From Halobacteriaceae archaeon Tc-Br11_E2g27 (GTDB taxonomy: Archaea > Halobacteriota > Halobacteria > Halobacteriales > Haloarculaceae), in the NCBI GenBank assembly GCA_001564135.1, contig LKNH01000003.1:1-33365 (forward strand): a DNA stretch of 33,365 bases, given 5' to 3'. The notes under the pieces were generated by a model. It saw nothing but the letters and a program-made list of their open reading frames with translations. It did no database searches and was not told the origin of the DNA. Positions 19,053-27,563 of the stretch are shown piece by piece (positions within the stretch are counted from its first letter, which is position 1; each line of letters begins with the position of its first letter). The translations under genes were made by a program, and so were the position numbers.

Positions 19053-21109
19053 CAGTTTTCACCCCGCAGACAGCATATTGTCCCGTTTGAACGCACGGTC
19101 CCGTACCAGTTTGGAGGCAAAAGTGTGGTACTTTCCGTTCCTTCGAGGATTGCGGGACCCTGAATCGTCGTCTCCGGTTTGACTGCTGTCCGTTCGTAAA
19201 CTGGAGTCTTATGTTCCTCCCCGTCATAGTAAATAGTCCGTTTCCCTCGCTTTACGGTCGTATCTGGGCTGTACGACATAGACGGCGGGTCGTTTGGAAC
19301 AGTCCCCGAGACGCCAATAGTGACGAGTTCAACCTCGCCGTCCATCGTATATCCGTAGGCCTGCTGATGTGCCTCGCTAAATCGGGATGTAATACGGTCC
19401 ACGTCAACCGGCTCATCAACCGAAACGGCCAGTTCGAAACTCTGACCGACATACCGGAGTGAAGCGGTGCGGTCAATGTTCACTTCACTAGCAGCCTTAC
19501 TCGCAGCGGCCGTCACCTCCCTCGTTAATTCCGTATACCGAGACTCTAGCTGGTCTCTCTCAGCGTTGGAGAGCCTAACTCGATGGGTCCGCGTTGCATC
19601 ATGTTTTTCATTTGCTGCGAGCAACCCGTATGCCGAGAGCACACCACCTGCAAGCGGTAACAGAACTCGGTCCATTTCGAGTGAGTCGGCCAGCGCCAGC
19701 GCGTGTAACGGCCCCGCACCACCGAACGCAATCAACCCAAACGACCGTGGGTCGTGACCGCGTTCGACAGTAACGGACCGAATTGCACGCATCATCGTTG
19801 CATTTGCAACGCGGTAGACACCGGCAGCGGCTGCCAGTGGCGAGTCAAGCCCTGCGTCCCCAGCCAACTGCGCCATCGTGTCTCTAGCAGCCTCGATATC
19901 GAGGGAAAGCTCACCACCAAAGGCAGTATTTTTACCAATATATCCGAGCACAACAGATGCATCGGTGACTGTTGGATGGCTACTACCGTTTCCATAGCAG
20001 GCCGGCCCAGGGTCCGACCCGGCCGACTGTGGACCGACACGAAGTGCCCCGCCGTCGTCAACCCAGCCGATGCTTCCACCACCTGAGCCGACTGTTTCAA
20101 TGTCGACCATCGGAACGCCAACCGGGTAGCCAGCAATCGTTGCGTCGCTTCGACGTGAGATTGTTCCCTCTCGAACGAGACCGACATCGCTCGATGTCCC
20201 ACCCATATCAAATGTGACAACATCAGGAACATCGTTGTCTGCTGCCGTAGCAGTGGCACGTGCACCGACAACACCAGCAGCAGGCCCAGAGAGCACTGTC
20301 GTCACGGGTCTGTTTCGTATTCGCTCCGGGCCGGCAACGCCACCGTTTGATTGCATAACAACTGGTTCCGGAAGGCCCAGTTGTTTGGCACCTGCGACAA
20401 GTTTGTCGAGATACGATTCGATGACGGGGCGGAGTGTTGCGTCGACAACTGTCGTCGACGTTCGTTCGTACTCTCGAAATTCCGGGAGCACTTCGTGGGA
20501 TACCGACACCGGGATAGAGAGGCGTTCACGGAGAATTTCAGCGGCTCGCTGTTCGTTTTCCGGCTGTGCATATGAGTGGAGGAACGAAACAGCGACACTA
20601 TCGAAATCGGACAGCGTCGAAATCAGCGATTCAACGTCATCATCGGAGATTGATTTCACAATCCCGGATGGCGTCGCCCGTTCGCTGAGCTCGTATCTCG
20701 CTTTGCGAGGGACTAGCGGAGGCGTCTTTTCGGCCGAAAAATCATACAGTGAGGGTCGGTTTTGCCGGCCGATCTCCAGTATATCACGGAATCCCTCTGT
20801 TGTGAGAAGCGCGGTTTTTGCCCCAGTCCCTTCTAACAATGCGTTCACGGAAACAGTCGTGGCATGAACGAAGAGGTCGATGGAGTCAGGCGGGATTGCT
20901 GCCTGCTCACAGGCCGCGATAATACCGGATAGGACGCCTTCGTGTTGAGGTGTCGTCGATGGGACTTTTGTGGTGAGAAGGTCATCTGCAGTGAGTAAAA
21001 CGACATCAGTAAAGGTTCCACCAACGTCCACCGCTACGCGTGGCGAGTCTGTTGTCGGGTTGACTTTAGGTGTCTGGTCCTCTGTTCCCACAGTTACTAT
21101 GCCTATCAT
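19052..21109 (-). CDS. hyuA: hydantoinase A/oxoprolinase family protein (HyuA)
   Basis: RVAVDVGGTFTDVVLL, VHATTVSVNALLEGTGAKTALLTTEGFRDILEIGRQNRP, VMQSNGGV, TVLSGPAAGVVGA, TFDMGGTSSDVGLV, FGGAGPLHALALA. Stop overlaps hyuB start by 1 nt. Confidence 0.94.
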   Translation of the reverse strand: MIGIVTVGTEDQTPKVNPTTDSPRVAVDVGGTFTDVVLLTADDLLTTKVPSTTPQHEGVLSGIIAACEQAAIPPDSIDLFVHATTVSVNALLEGTGAKTALLTTEGFRDILEIGRQNRPSLYDFSAEKTPPLVPRKARYELSERATPSGIVKSISDDDVESLISTLSDFDSVAVSFLHSYAQPENEQRAAEILRERLSIPVSVSHEVLPEFREYERTSTTVVDATLRPVIESYLDKLVAGAKQLGLPEPVVMQSNGGVAGPERIRNRPVTTVLSGPAAGVVGARATATAADNDVPDVVTFDMGGTSSDVGLVREGTISRRSDATIAGYPVGVPMVDIETVGSGGGSIGWVDDGGALRVGPQSAGSDPGPACYGNGSSHPTVTDASVVLGYIGKNTAFGGELSLDIEAARDTMAQLAGDAGLDSPLAAAAGVYRVANATMMRAIRSVTVERGHDPRSFGLIAFGGAGPLHALALADSLEMDRVLLPLAGGVLSAYGLLAANEKHDATRTHRVRLSNAERDQLESRYTELTREVTAAASKAASEVNIDRTASLRYVGQSFELAVSVDEPVDVDRITSRFSEAHQQAYGYTMDGEVELVTIGVSGTVPNDPPSMSYSPDTTVKRGKRTIYYDGEEHKTPVYERTAVKPETTIQGPAILEGTESTTLLPPNWYGTVRSNGTICCLRGEN

Positions 21110-21163
21110 CAGTTCACGAACGCGCTTAAAACTTGGTCCAGACCCTAAAGTTGCCTGTCGAAA

Positions 21164-21730
21164 CTACCGGCCGAGAGTGTAGAATTCCTCGTTTGGCCGC
21201 ATATCTGCAATATGTGCCATCCGGTTCGAGAGGTTAAACAGAGACGTGAGACTCGCAACATCCCACACTTCCGATTTCGAATAGCCATGGTCATAGAGCG
21301 TTTGCAGGTCTGATTCATCCACTGAGGCAGGCTCTTCTGTCAGTTTGATAGCGAACGAACAGAGGTCTTTATGCATCTCAGAGAGAGCGGCAGTCCGTGG
21401 GTTTGTTGCAACCTGCTCTGCTAGGTGTGGGTCATCGCCATAGATTCGCAAGAGCGCGCCATGTGCTACAACACAGTACAGACAGTCATTTGCCCCGCTG
21501 GTGGCAACAATCACCATCTCGATTTCCTCACGGCTGAGCGAGGAGTGTTCGATTATCCCGTCGTAATAATCAAAGAATGCTCGGAACTGTGCAGGTTTGT
21601 ACGCAAACGCTTCGAACACGTTCGGGGTGAACCCTGCCTGCTCAGTTTCAGATTCGATTCGGTCTCGGATATCTTCAGGGAGTTCCGCAACGTCTGGAAC
21701 TGGAAATCGTGTCATTGCTTGTTCAGCCAT
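21164..21730 (-). CDS. carboxymuconolactone decarboxylase / AhpD-like (peroxidase-related) protein
   Basis: SREEIEMVIVATSGANDCLYCVVAHGALLR (CxxCxxxH) with a C-terminal NRMAHIADMRPNEEFYTLGR. Confidence 0.88.
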   Translation of the reverse strand: MAEQAMTRFPVPDVAELPEDIRDRIESETEQAGFTPNVFEAFAYKPAQFRAFFDYYDGIIEHSSLSREEIEMVIVATSGANDCLYCVVAHGALLRIYGDDPHLAEQVATNPRTAALSEMHKDLCSFAIKLTEEPASVDESDLQTLYDHGYSKSEVWDVASLTSLFNLSNRMAHIADMRPNEEFYTLGR

Positions 21731-21824
21731 AGACTATTGTTTGAGTGATGGTATCATTAGTTTTGATGAGTTGACGGAACAGAAGACTCCGCAAGACTGC
21801 TTGAGGGCATCATGGGAATCTGCA

Positions 21825-23072
21825 TCAATCCATTGGCGATGACCGTTTGTCTTGAGGTGAGTTGTCGGTGGATGAGACCGCCGAAAGAGGTGGAAGAAGA
21901 GCTACCAAGACAATGATACAGCCAAGGACAACAACAAGTCCGACGAATCCAGTCCAGAGAGAGTAAACATCCGCGATTGCGCCGACTCCAACAGGACCTA
22001 AAGCACCACCACCAATGTATACCGTTCGAACGACACCGAATCCTGTGCCCTGAACAGTCTGAGGGAACACAGAGGCAAGGTAGGTTAACCCTGGGGGAAA
22101 ACAACCCATCAACGCGCTTGAAAGGAGGATGCCGCCAACAAGCCCCAAGGTCGTATTTGCGGTCAAAACCACGAGCAACCCTGGAATGGACAATAGCGCG
22201 AATATCCCCACCGTCTGCCCGGGGTCGAGACGGTCTCCCAGAACGCCTGCCGCAAGGTTCATCACGAACCCAGCGGCGAAAAACATGCCAAACAGAACGG
22301 TTGCGCGCTGTGGAGAGACACCGACGACATCCGTGAGATACGTTGGGAGAAATCCTGTGAGACTCTGATAGACTAACATCACTCCCAACATGACAAGCGT
22401 GCCAAGCACGGCTGTGCGACCAGTAAGTGCCCGGGCAGCAGAGCCCATAGTTTTAGTGATTGATTGGGGCTTTGAGTTGCCTGTTCTGTGCGGTACAATC
22501 GCCCAGAGGCCAACAGTTACAACGAGAGATAGCGGGAGCAAAAAGCCGAGGCCTGCACGCCACCCAAACACACCCATTATCAGCCCTGCAATGACTGGGA
22601 AAAATGCATTTCCAAGGGTACCTGCGGCCTGGCTGATTGACACGGCTGTGGCCTTGGCTTCAGGTATTTCGTTGGCGAGTACAATCACTCGAGATGGGCC
22701 GAGTATGCCAGTTCCAGCGCCGAGCACGATTGTTGCAATTACCAGTAGAAGAAAGGAATTTCCGACGAGGATAAGCGCTAATCCGAGCATCGTTGTCCCC
22801 ATCCCAACGAGGATTGCAAGACGGTCAGTTCTAACATCTGCGAGAAGACCGCCAGGAAATTGCATGAGTCCATAGGCACCCCACACAGCCCCGACGAGGA
22901 GACCAACCGTCGAATACTCGAATCCGAACTCCCCCTGGATACCAGGCATGACCGCCGGATACACAATACGTGCACCGATGGTAAGCATCCACATCGCAGA
23001 GATGACCACCAACACCAGACCAGTCTGTCGGCCAAAGGTGTCCCGCAACTCCCGTAGATTAGTCTGAGCCAC
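21825..23072 (-). CDS. MFS transporter
   Basis: 415 aa multi-TM protein with GGLLADVRTDR, GTGFGVVRTVYIGGGALGPVGVGAIADVY. Confidence 0.9.
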   Translation of the reverse strand: MAQTNLRELRDTFGRQTGLVLVVISAMWMLTIGARIVYPAVMPGIQGEFGFEYSTVGLLVGAVWGAYGLMQFPGGLLADVRTDRLAILVGMGTTMLGLALILVGNSFLLLVIATIVLGAGTGILGPSRVIVLANEIPEAKATAVSISQAAGTLGNAFFPVIAGLIMGVFGWRAGLGFLLPLSLVVTVGLWAIVPHRTGNSKPQSITKTMGSAARALTGRTAVLGTLVMLGVMLVYQSLTGFLPTYLTDVVGVSPQRATVLFGMFFAAGFVMNLAAGVLGDRLDPGQTVGIFALLSIPGLLVVLTANTTLGLVGGILLSSALMGCFPPGLTYLASVFPQTVQGTGFGVVRTVYIGGGALGPVGVGAIADVYSLWTGFVGLVVVLGCIIVLVALLPPLSAVSSTDNSPQDKRSSPMD

Positions 23073-23170
23073 GATAGCTGAACCTTACAGCAGGTATTAT
23101 AAAAGATACACTCCGATTCTCGTCTGTGGAAAACAGCATCAAAGAAATGCTGGCCCGCCGATGAAACTCC

Positions 23171-23417
23171 GAGATAAGTGTATCTAAGGAGAGTTTATCT
23201 CAGGTAGTAATATTACATTCTAATATTAGGTTTTGATATGAGATTGTGAGCCGTGCTTCAGAGACACTGAGATGCGGCGGTTCCTGGGACGACGGCAAAC
23301 TGGCTTACCAGAGTTGTCTGCTACAATTCCGAACGCAGATGATATTCTTAGTTATGAGTGTAACGTGATAATATAATATTAGAATATAACATTAGGTTCT
23401 GACCTGAAAAGATGAGG
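23171..23417. promoter_or_regulatory. AT-rich palindrome cluster upstream of parA-like gene (possible operator or parS-like region)
   Basis: GAGATAA/TTATCTC inverted repeat (23171-23177 / 23195-23201), perfect palindromes GTAATATTAC (23207-23216) and CTAATATTAG (23220-23229), and ATATAATATTAGAATAT at 23371-23387. Confidence 0.4.
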
Positions 23418-23465
23418 TTTAAATCGTAGCTAAGAATTATATATCAGAGCGTGGAATCACTGTGT

Positions 23466-24233
23466 ATGCTGAACTATACCACATACAGCGAGGCAGGCGG
23501 CGTCGGGAAGACGACGCTTGCATCTAATCTCGCCGTTGCGCACGCTCGCGGAGGGTTGGATGTACTGGTCGTTCCATTAGACCCGCAAGATGGGAACCTT
23601 TCACGGTTATTTGGCGTTGATACAGCCCGTGCGGATGATGCAACGGACACGCTTGTTAGACACCTAATCCAGCGGCCCAAAGGCGCATTTGAGGACTTGA
23701 TTGCGACAACTGAGGGCGTGGATATCGTTCCGGAGCACAACATGCTCTCCTCGTTACCCGATTATCTACGGCGCGAACAACGCCAGGCTGAGGAACTCGG
23801 GGAATCGTTCGGGCTCCACTCTCAACTTCTTCGAGTCCTCCGAGAACACGATGTCAATGAGAAGTACGATGTCCTTATCTGTGACCCCCCTGCTACCGAG
23901 GGAGTCCATCTGTATAATGCGATTCATGCAACACGGTCGCTGGTTATTCCGCTTGAGCCAAGCGCAAAAGGCGACGCATCCGTACAGGGATTGGAGTCGC
24001 TGGTAACTGGGTTGTCCACCAATCTCGACATGGATGTAGATGTGCTCGCAACGGTTCCAATGGGATTCAAAGATACCCGAGACCAGCGAGAAATGCTGAA
24101 CACCGTCGAGTATGACATTCCGGAGATTGTTGGTGAGCGCACATCGCTATTTGAAGGTTGTTGGAAACAGCAGTGTTCGGCGTTCGAATACGTGAAAGAA
24201 CACCGCTCTCGCGTGCGCGAGTATGAAGTTTAA
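23466..24233 (+). CDS. ParA/MinD-family ATPase (possibly truncated by in-frame TAA)
   Basis: YSEAGGVGKTTLASNLAVAHARGGLDVLVVPLDPQDGNLSRLFGV and DVLICDPPATEGVHLYNAI. ATG 23466 is the likely start; the track ORF begins at 23451. Confidence 0.9.
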   Translation: MLNYTTYSEAGGVGKTTLASNLAVAHARGGLDVLVVPLDPQDGNLSRLFGVDTARADDATDTLVRHLIQRPKGAFEDLIATTEGVDIVPEHNMLSSLPDYLRREQRQAEELGESFGLHSQLLRVLREHDVNEKYDVLICDPPATEGVHLYNAIHATRSLVIPLEPSAKGDASVQGLESLVTGLSTNLDMDVDVLATVPMGFKDTRDQREMLNTVEYDIPEIVGERTSLFEGCWKQQCSAFEYVKEHRSRVREYEV

Positions 24234-24362
24234 ACGCTGGCACAACTGGATAGGCTCGCAAGGCATCTCGAAACCCAGGCCGGTATTGAAGCGCCGAGCC
24301 CACCGGAACCAGGCGATATCGACCACCGGATTGAAGCTATCCCAGGAGGTGCAGACCAATGA
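24234..24362 (+). pseudogene. probable detached C-terminal segment of the parA-like gene
   Basis: In the same frame after TAA 24231-24233: TLAQLDRLARHLETQAGIEAPSPPEPGDIDHRIEAIPGGADQ, ending at TGA 24360-24362, which overlaps the next ATG (ATGA). Confidence 0.6.
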
Positions 24363-24703
24363 GTGGTGGCGGCGGAATGAAAGAGGGGGCCAATTTCGAC
24401 CCGTTCGAAGAAGAAGAGGAATCGACCGAAAGTGATTCGGATGAAGGGGAATCGCCGGAGCACTCACAGCAGACACTCCCATACCGGTTCGCTCGAAAGA
24501 CTGCCGAAGACCAGCGTGAACAAAAACCAATCTGGCTACAAGAAGAAACGCAGGACCTCATTGACGAACGAATTAATGCGCTTGCCGAGCAGTTTGACGA
24601 ACGCGTACTTCGGATGGACTATCTTGAGGCCGCAATTTTGGCAGATGCTGAGGGACGCACCACGGAGAATGTGTTGCGAGAGTGGGGGTACGATAGAAGG
24701 TAA
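24359..24703 (+). CDS. small acidic protein downstream of parA, candidate partner protein
   Basis: 114 aa, acidic N-terminus, LPYRFARKTAEDQREQKPIWLQEETQDLIDERINALAEQFDERVLRMDYLEAAILADAEGRTTENVLREWGYDRR. Codirectional, ATGA junction with the parA frame. Confidence 0.75.
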   Translation: MSGGGGMKEGANFDPFEEEEESTESDSDEGESPEHSQQTLPYRFARKTAEDQREQKPIWLQEETQDLIDERINALAEQFDERVLRMDYLEAAILADAEGRTTENVLREWGYDRR

Positions 24704-24725
24704 AAAGCCCCTGACTGCAGAGTGA

Positions 24726-26201
24726 TTATTTTGTATCGGATTCAGGCCACCGCTCGATGCAGACAACTTTGTCTGTGTAGAACTGAACCATATCTTCACC
24801 CTGTGCGTGTAAATCACCGAAAAACGACTCGTTCCACCCACCAAAGTGGTAGAACGCCATTGGTGCTGCTGTCCCTGCGTTAATACCAAGGTTGCCTGCT
24901 TCAGCATCATGTTTGAACTGTCGGGCTTCGCTCCCTTTGCTCGTAAAGAGCGAGGCAGCGTTGCCATACCGGCTGTCGTTGATGCGTTGAATACCAGCCG
25001 CAACATCGGAAATCGGTGAGAGCGCAAGCACAGGCCCGAACAGTTCTTCCGTTGCAAGATTCATATCTGGCGTGACATTACCGAAAACGGTTGGGCCAAG
25101 GTATGTGGCGGGTTCGTCCGGATACTCCTCGCGGCCGTCAAGGAGGAGCGTTGCTCCCTCCTGGATGCCTGTTTCGATATCTTCACGGATTCTCTTGGCA
25201 TGCGCCTCAGTGTGAACCGGTCCCATATCAGTCCCGGATGCAAGCCCATCCCCAACCGTCAGGTCTCTGGTTCGGGAGACAACGTTGGCTGTAAACTCGT
25301 CGTAAACGTCTTCCTCGACGACAGCGATCGGATTAGCCAGACATCGTTGCCCGGTATTTGCAAATGCCGAGCCAACGGTTTTTTCCGCGGCAAAATCAAG
25401 GTCTGCGTGCTTCGAGACGATAATATGATTTTTCGCACCACCCTGTGCCTGCACACGTTTGCCGTGGGCGGCAGCAGTTTCGTAGATATGTTTGGCAATC
25501 GGTGTTGAGCCAACAAAGGAGATGCCTTCAATATCCGGGTGTTCGAGGAGATGGTTTACTGCCGACTTATCACCATGAACGAGGTTGATTAGTCCCTCAG
25601 GGAAGCCAGCCTCTTCAATGAGAGAGAGTAGATGTGTTGAGGTGAGCGGTACCCGTTCACTTGGTTTCAGGATGAAACTATTCCCCGTTGCAACGGCATG
25701 TGGAAGAAACCAGAGCGGGATCATTACCGGGAAGTTAAATGGTGTAATCGCCGCAAACACACCCAGAGGTCGACGGGGCGCAGACTCATCGATTTCGGGG
25801 GCTGCATTGAGCAATGTCCCGGATTGCATCGTCATTGGCACCCCACAAGCAACTTCGACGTTTTCGATACCGCGGCGGATCTCGCCCATCGCTTCGTCGA
25901 AGGTTTTTCCGTGTTCTTTGACTAGCGTTTCAGCAAGCGCTTCCTGTTCCTCTTCAAGCAGTTGCTTCAGACGGAATAACGGTTGAATGCGCTCCTCGAC
26001 AGGAGTCTCTCGCCACGTTTCGAACGCATCGAGACCGCCAGAGACTGCATCATCTATATCACTTTGAGAACTAAATGTAACAGTGGTCAATGCTTCTGTC
26101 GTTGCCGGGTTGTTGATTTGGTGCCGCTCTGTTCCCGACGGTGGCTGCCAGTCTCCTGCAATATAATTCGCAGGTGTCGATGGGGGAGTATTGCTGGTCA
26201 T
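24726..26201 (-). CDS. mmsA: CoA-acylating (methyl)malonate-semialdehyde dehydrogenase family
   Basis: NYIAGDWQPPSGTERHQINNPATTEAL, PLGVFAAITPFNFPVMIPLWFLPHAVATGNSFILKPSERVPLT, GISFVGSTPIAKHIY, GQRCLANPIAVV, FGPVLALSP. ATG at 26201 (MTSNTPPS) preferred over the track start 26231. Confidence 0.9.
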   Translation of the reverse strand: MTSNTPPSTPANYIAGDWQPPSGTERHQINNPATTEALTTVTFSSQSDIDDAVSGGLDAFETWRETPVEERIQPLFRLKQLLEEEQEALAETLVKEHGKTFDEAMGEIRRGIENVEVACGVPMTMQSGTLLNAAPEIDESAPRRPLGVFAAITPFNFPVMIPLWFLPHAVATGNSFILKPSERVPLTSTHLLSLIEEAGFPEGLINLVHGDKSAVNHLLEHPDIEGISFVGSTPIAKHIYETAAAHGKRVQAQGGAKNHIIVSKHADLDFAAEKTVGSAFANTGQRCLANPIAVVEEDVYDEFTANVVSRTRDLTVGDGLASGTDMGPVHTEAHAKRIREDIETGIQEGATLLLDGREEYPDEPATYLGPTVFGNVTPDMNLATEELFGPVLALSPISDVAAGIQRINDSRYGNAASLFTSKGSEARQFKHDAEAGNLGINAGTAAPMAFYHFGGWNESFFGDLHAQGEDMVQFYTDKVVCIERWPESDTK

Positions 26202-26336
26202 AGCGTATACTGTTAGAGGACAACAACACACACATACTTTTTGTCAGTTGAGTGGCTAGTCACCTGGCCGCTTCACCTCGGGGATGGTGAGGGAGACAGG
26301 GTTATATCAGCCTAGCAGATTGTTGTCTTTGGTTTC

Positions 26337-27125
26337 GTGATGGTTTTCACAGACGGAGCCATCCTCAAAAATAACAGAATGTCGGAATTGGTCCCGAGTG
26401 ATGAGTCCGAGTCGGTCGAAGGAAAGACCAACGAGCGCGAATCGGTGTCATTTACGTACGCTGGCGCCCGAGCAGGATTTCTGATTACACTCCCAGTGGC
26501 AATGGGTGTCGCTGGCTACGGAATCGCGTTTGGGTTGCTTGCCAATCAGGCTGGACTGACGCTGGCCGAAGCAACGCTGATGAGTGCCACAGTCGTGGCC
26601 GGTGCATCCCAGATTGTGGCCGTCGAACTCTGGGCGAATCCAATTCCCGTTGCAGCAATCGTTCTCACTACCTTCGCAATCAACCTTCGCTACTCACTCA
26701 TGGGAGCAGCCTTACAGCCATGGTTTAAACACCTTTCGCCGACGCAAGCGTATGGTAGCCTCTTTTTGATGGCTGATGAAAACTGGGCGTTGACAATGCG
26801 GGATTTAAAAAACGGGACCGGGCGTGGTGCGTTTTTGCTTGGGAGTGGTGTTGCGGTCTGGGTTGCGTGGGTCAGTTCGACGGTTGTCGGTGTCCTTGCG
26901 GGCGACACCATCGACGACCCAACAGCATACGGTGTTGATTTCATTCTTGCCGTTGTCTTTGTTGCACTTGCGGTCGAACTCTGGGAGGGAAAATCCTCAA
27001 TTCTGCCCTGGAGTGTGGCACTCACAACTGCCATCGTCAGTTCGCAACTTCTCCCTGGACAGTGGTATATTCTAATTGGGGGCATGGCGGCTGGACTCGT
27101 CGAGGTGTTACGATATGATTGGTAG
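26337..27125 (+). CDS. azlC: AzlC family branched-chain amino acid export permease
   Basis: GFLITLPVAMGVAGYGIAFGLLANQAGLTLAEATLMSATVVAGASQIVAVELW and NLRYSLMGAALQPWF are AzlC-like; followed by overlapping AzlD. Confidence 0.9.
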   Translation: MMVFTDGAILKNNRMSELVPSDESESVEGKTNERESVSFTYAGARAGFLITLPVAMGVAGYGIAFGLLANQAGLTLAEATLMSATVVAGASQIVAVELWANPIPVAAIVLTTFAINLRYSLMGAALQPWFKHLSPTQAYGSLFLMADENWALTMRDLKNGTGRGAFLLGSGVAVWVAWVSSTVVGVLAGDTIDDPTAYGVDFILAVVFVALAVELWEGKSSILPWSVALTTAIVSSQLLPGQWYILIGGMAAGLVEVLRYDW

Positions 27126-27438
27126 CACAGATTTCTCGCTTGACCCGGTCGTTGTTGGCGTCATTGCTGGGATGGTGTTCGTAACGGTCATCACAAAGTT
27201 GGGCGGTCTGTGGCTGCTGAGTCAATTCGAGGTCAGCGACCGCCTTGAAGCAGGGATTTCCGTTCTCCCTGGAGCAATTGTCATCGCGATTCTTGCCCCC
27301 GAACTTGCCGACGGTGGGCCACCAGAATGGGGAGCAGCTCTGGTTGCCGGCATGGTGATGTGGCGGACGGGAAATATCCTCCTCACACTAATTGTCGGGG
27401 TATTCGCAGTGATTCTGTTCCGGGCAGCAGTTCCCTAG
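27115..27438 (+). CDS. azlD: AzlD family protein
   Basis: VTVITKLGGLWLLSQFEVSDRLEAGISVLPGAIVIAILAPELA...; ATG 27115 overlaps the end of azlC. Confidence 0.87.
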   Translation: MIGSTDFSLDPVVVGVIAGMVFVTVITKLGGLWLLSQFEVSDRLEAGISVLPGAIVIAILAPELADGGPPEWGAALVAGMVMWRTGNILLTLIVGVFAVILFRAAVP

Positions 27439-27563
27439 ATTGAGACTACTTCGAGAACACAGCGAGTAAAGAACGAATAACTACCCGAACAAGCACTCTC
27501 GCTGAAGTCGATGAAGACACCGGCTGTTTCACAGCCATTAGTACGTTCAGGAGTGTCAAATAA

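Noticed and set aside
19792-20274. 160-aa minus-strand ORF (and other 60-110 aa ORFs) inside hyuA
   Set aside because: Same-strand or antisense out-of-frame shadows of the clearly coding hyuA frame; no motifs and odd composition.
20214-20867. 217-aa plus-strand ORF
   Set aside because: Fully antisense to hyuA, Ser/Arg-rich composition typical of a mirrored frame.
22390-22875. 161-aa plus-strand ORF
   Set aside because: Antisense to the MFS transporter; Ser/Pro/Thr/Arg-rich mirror frame.
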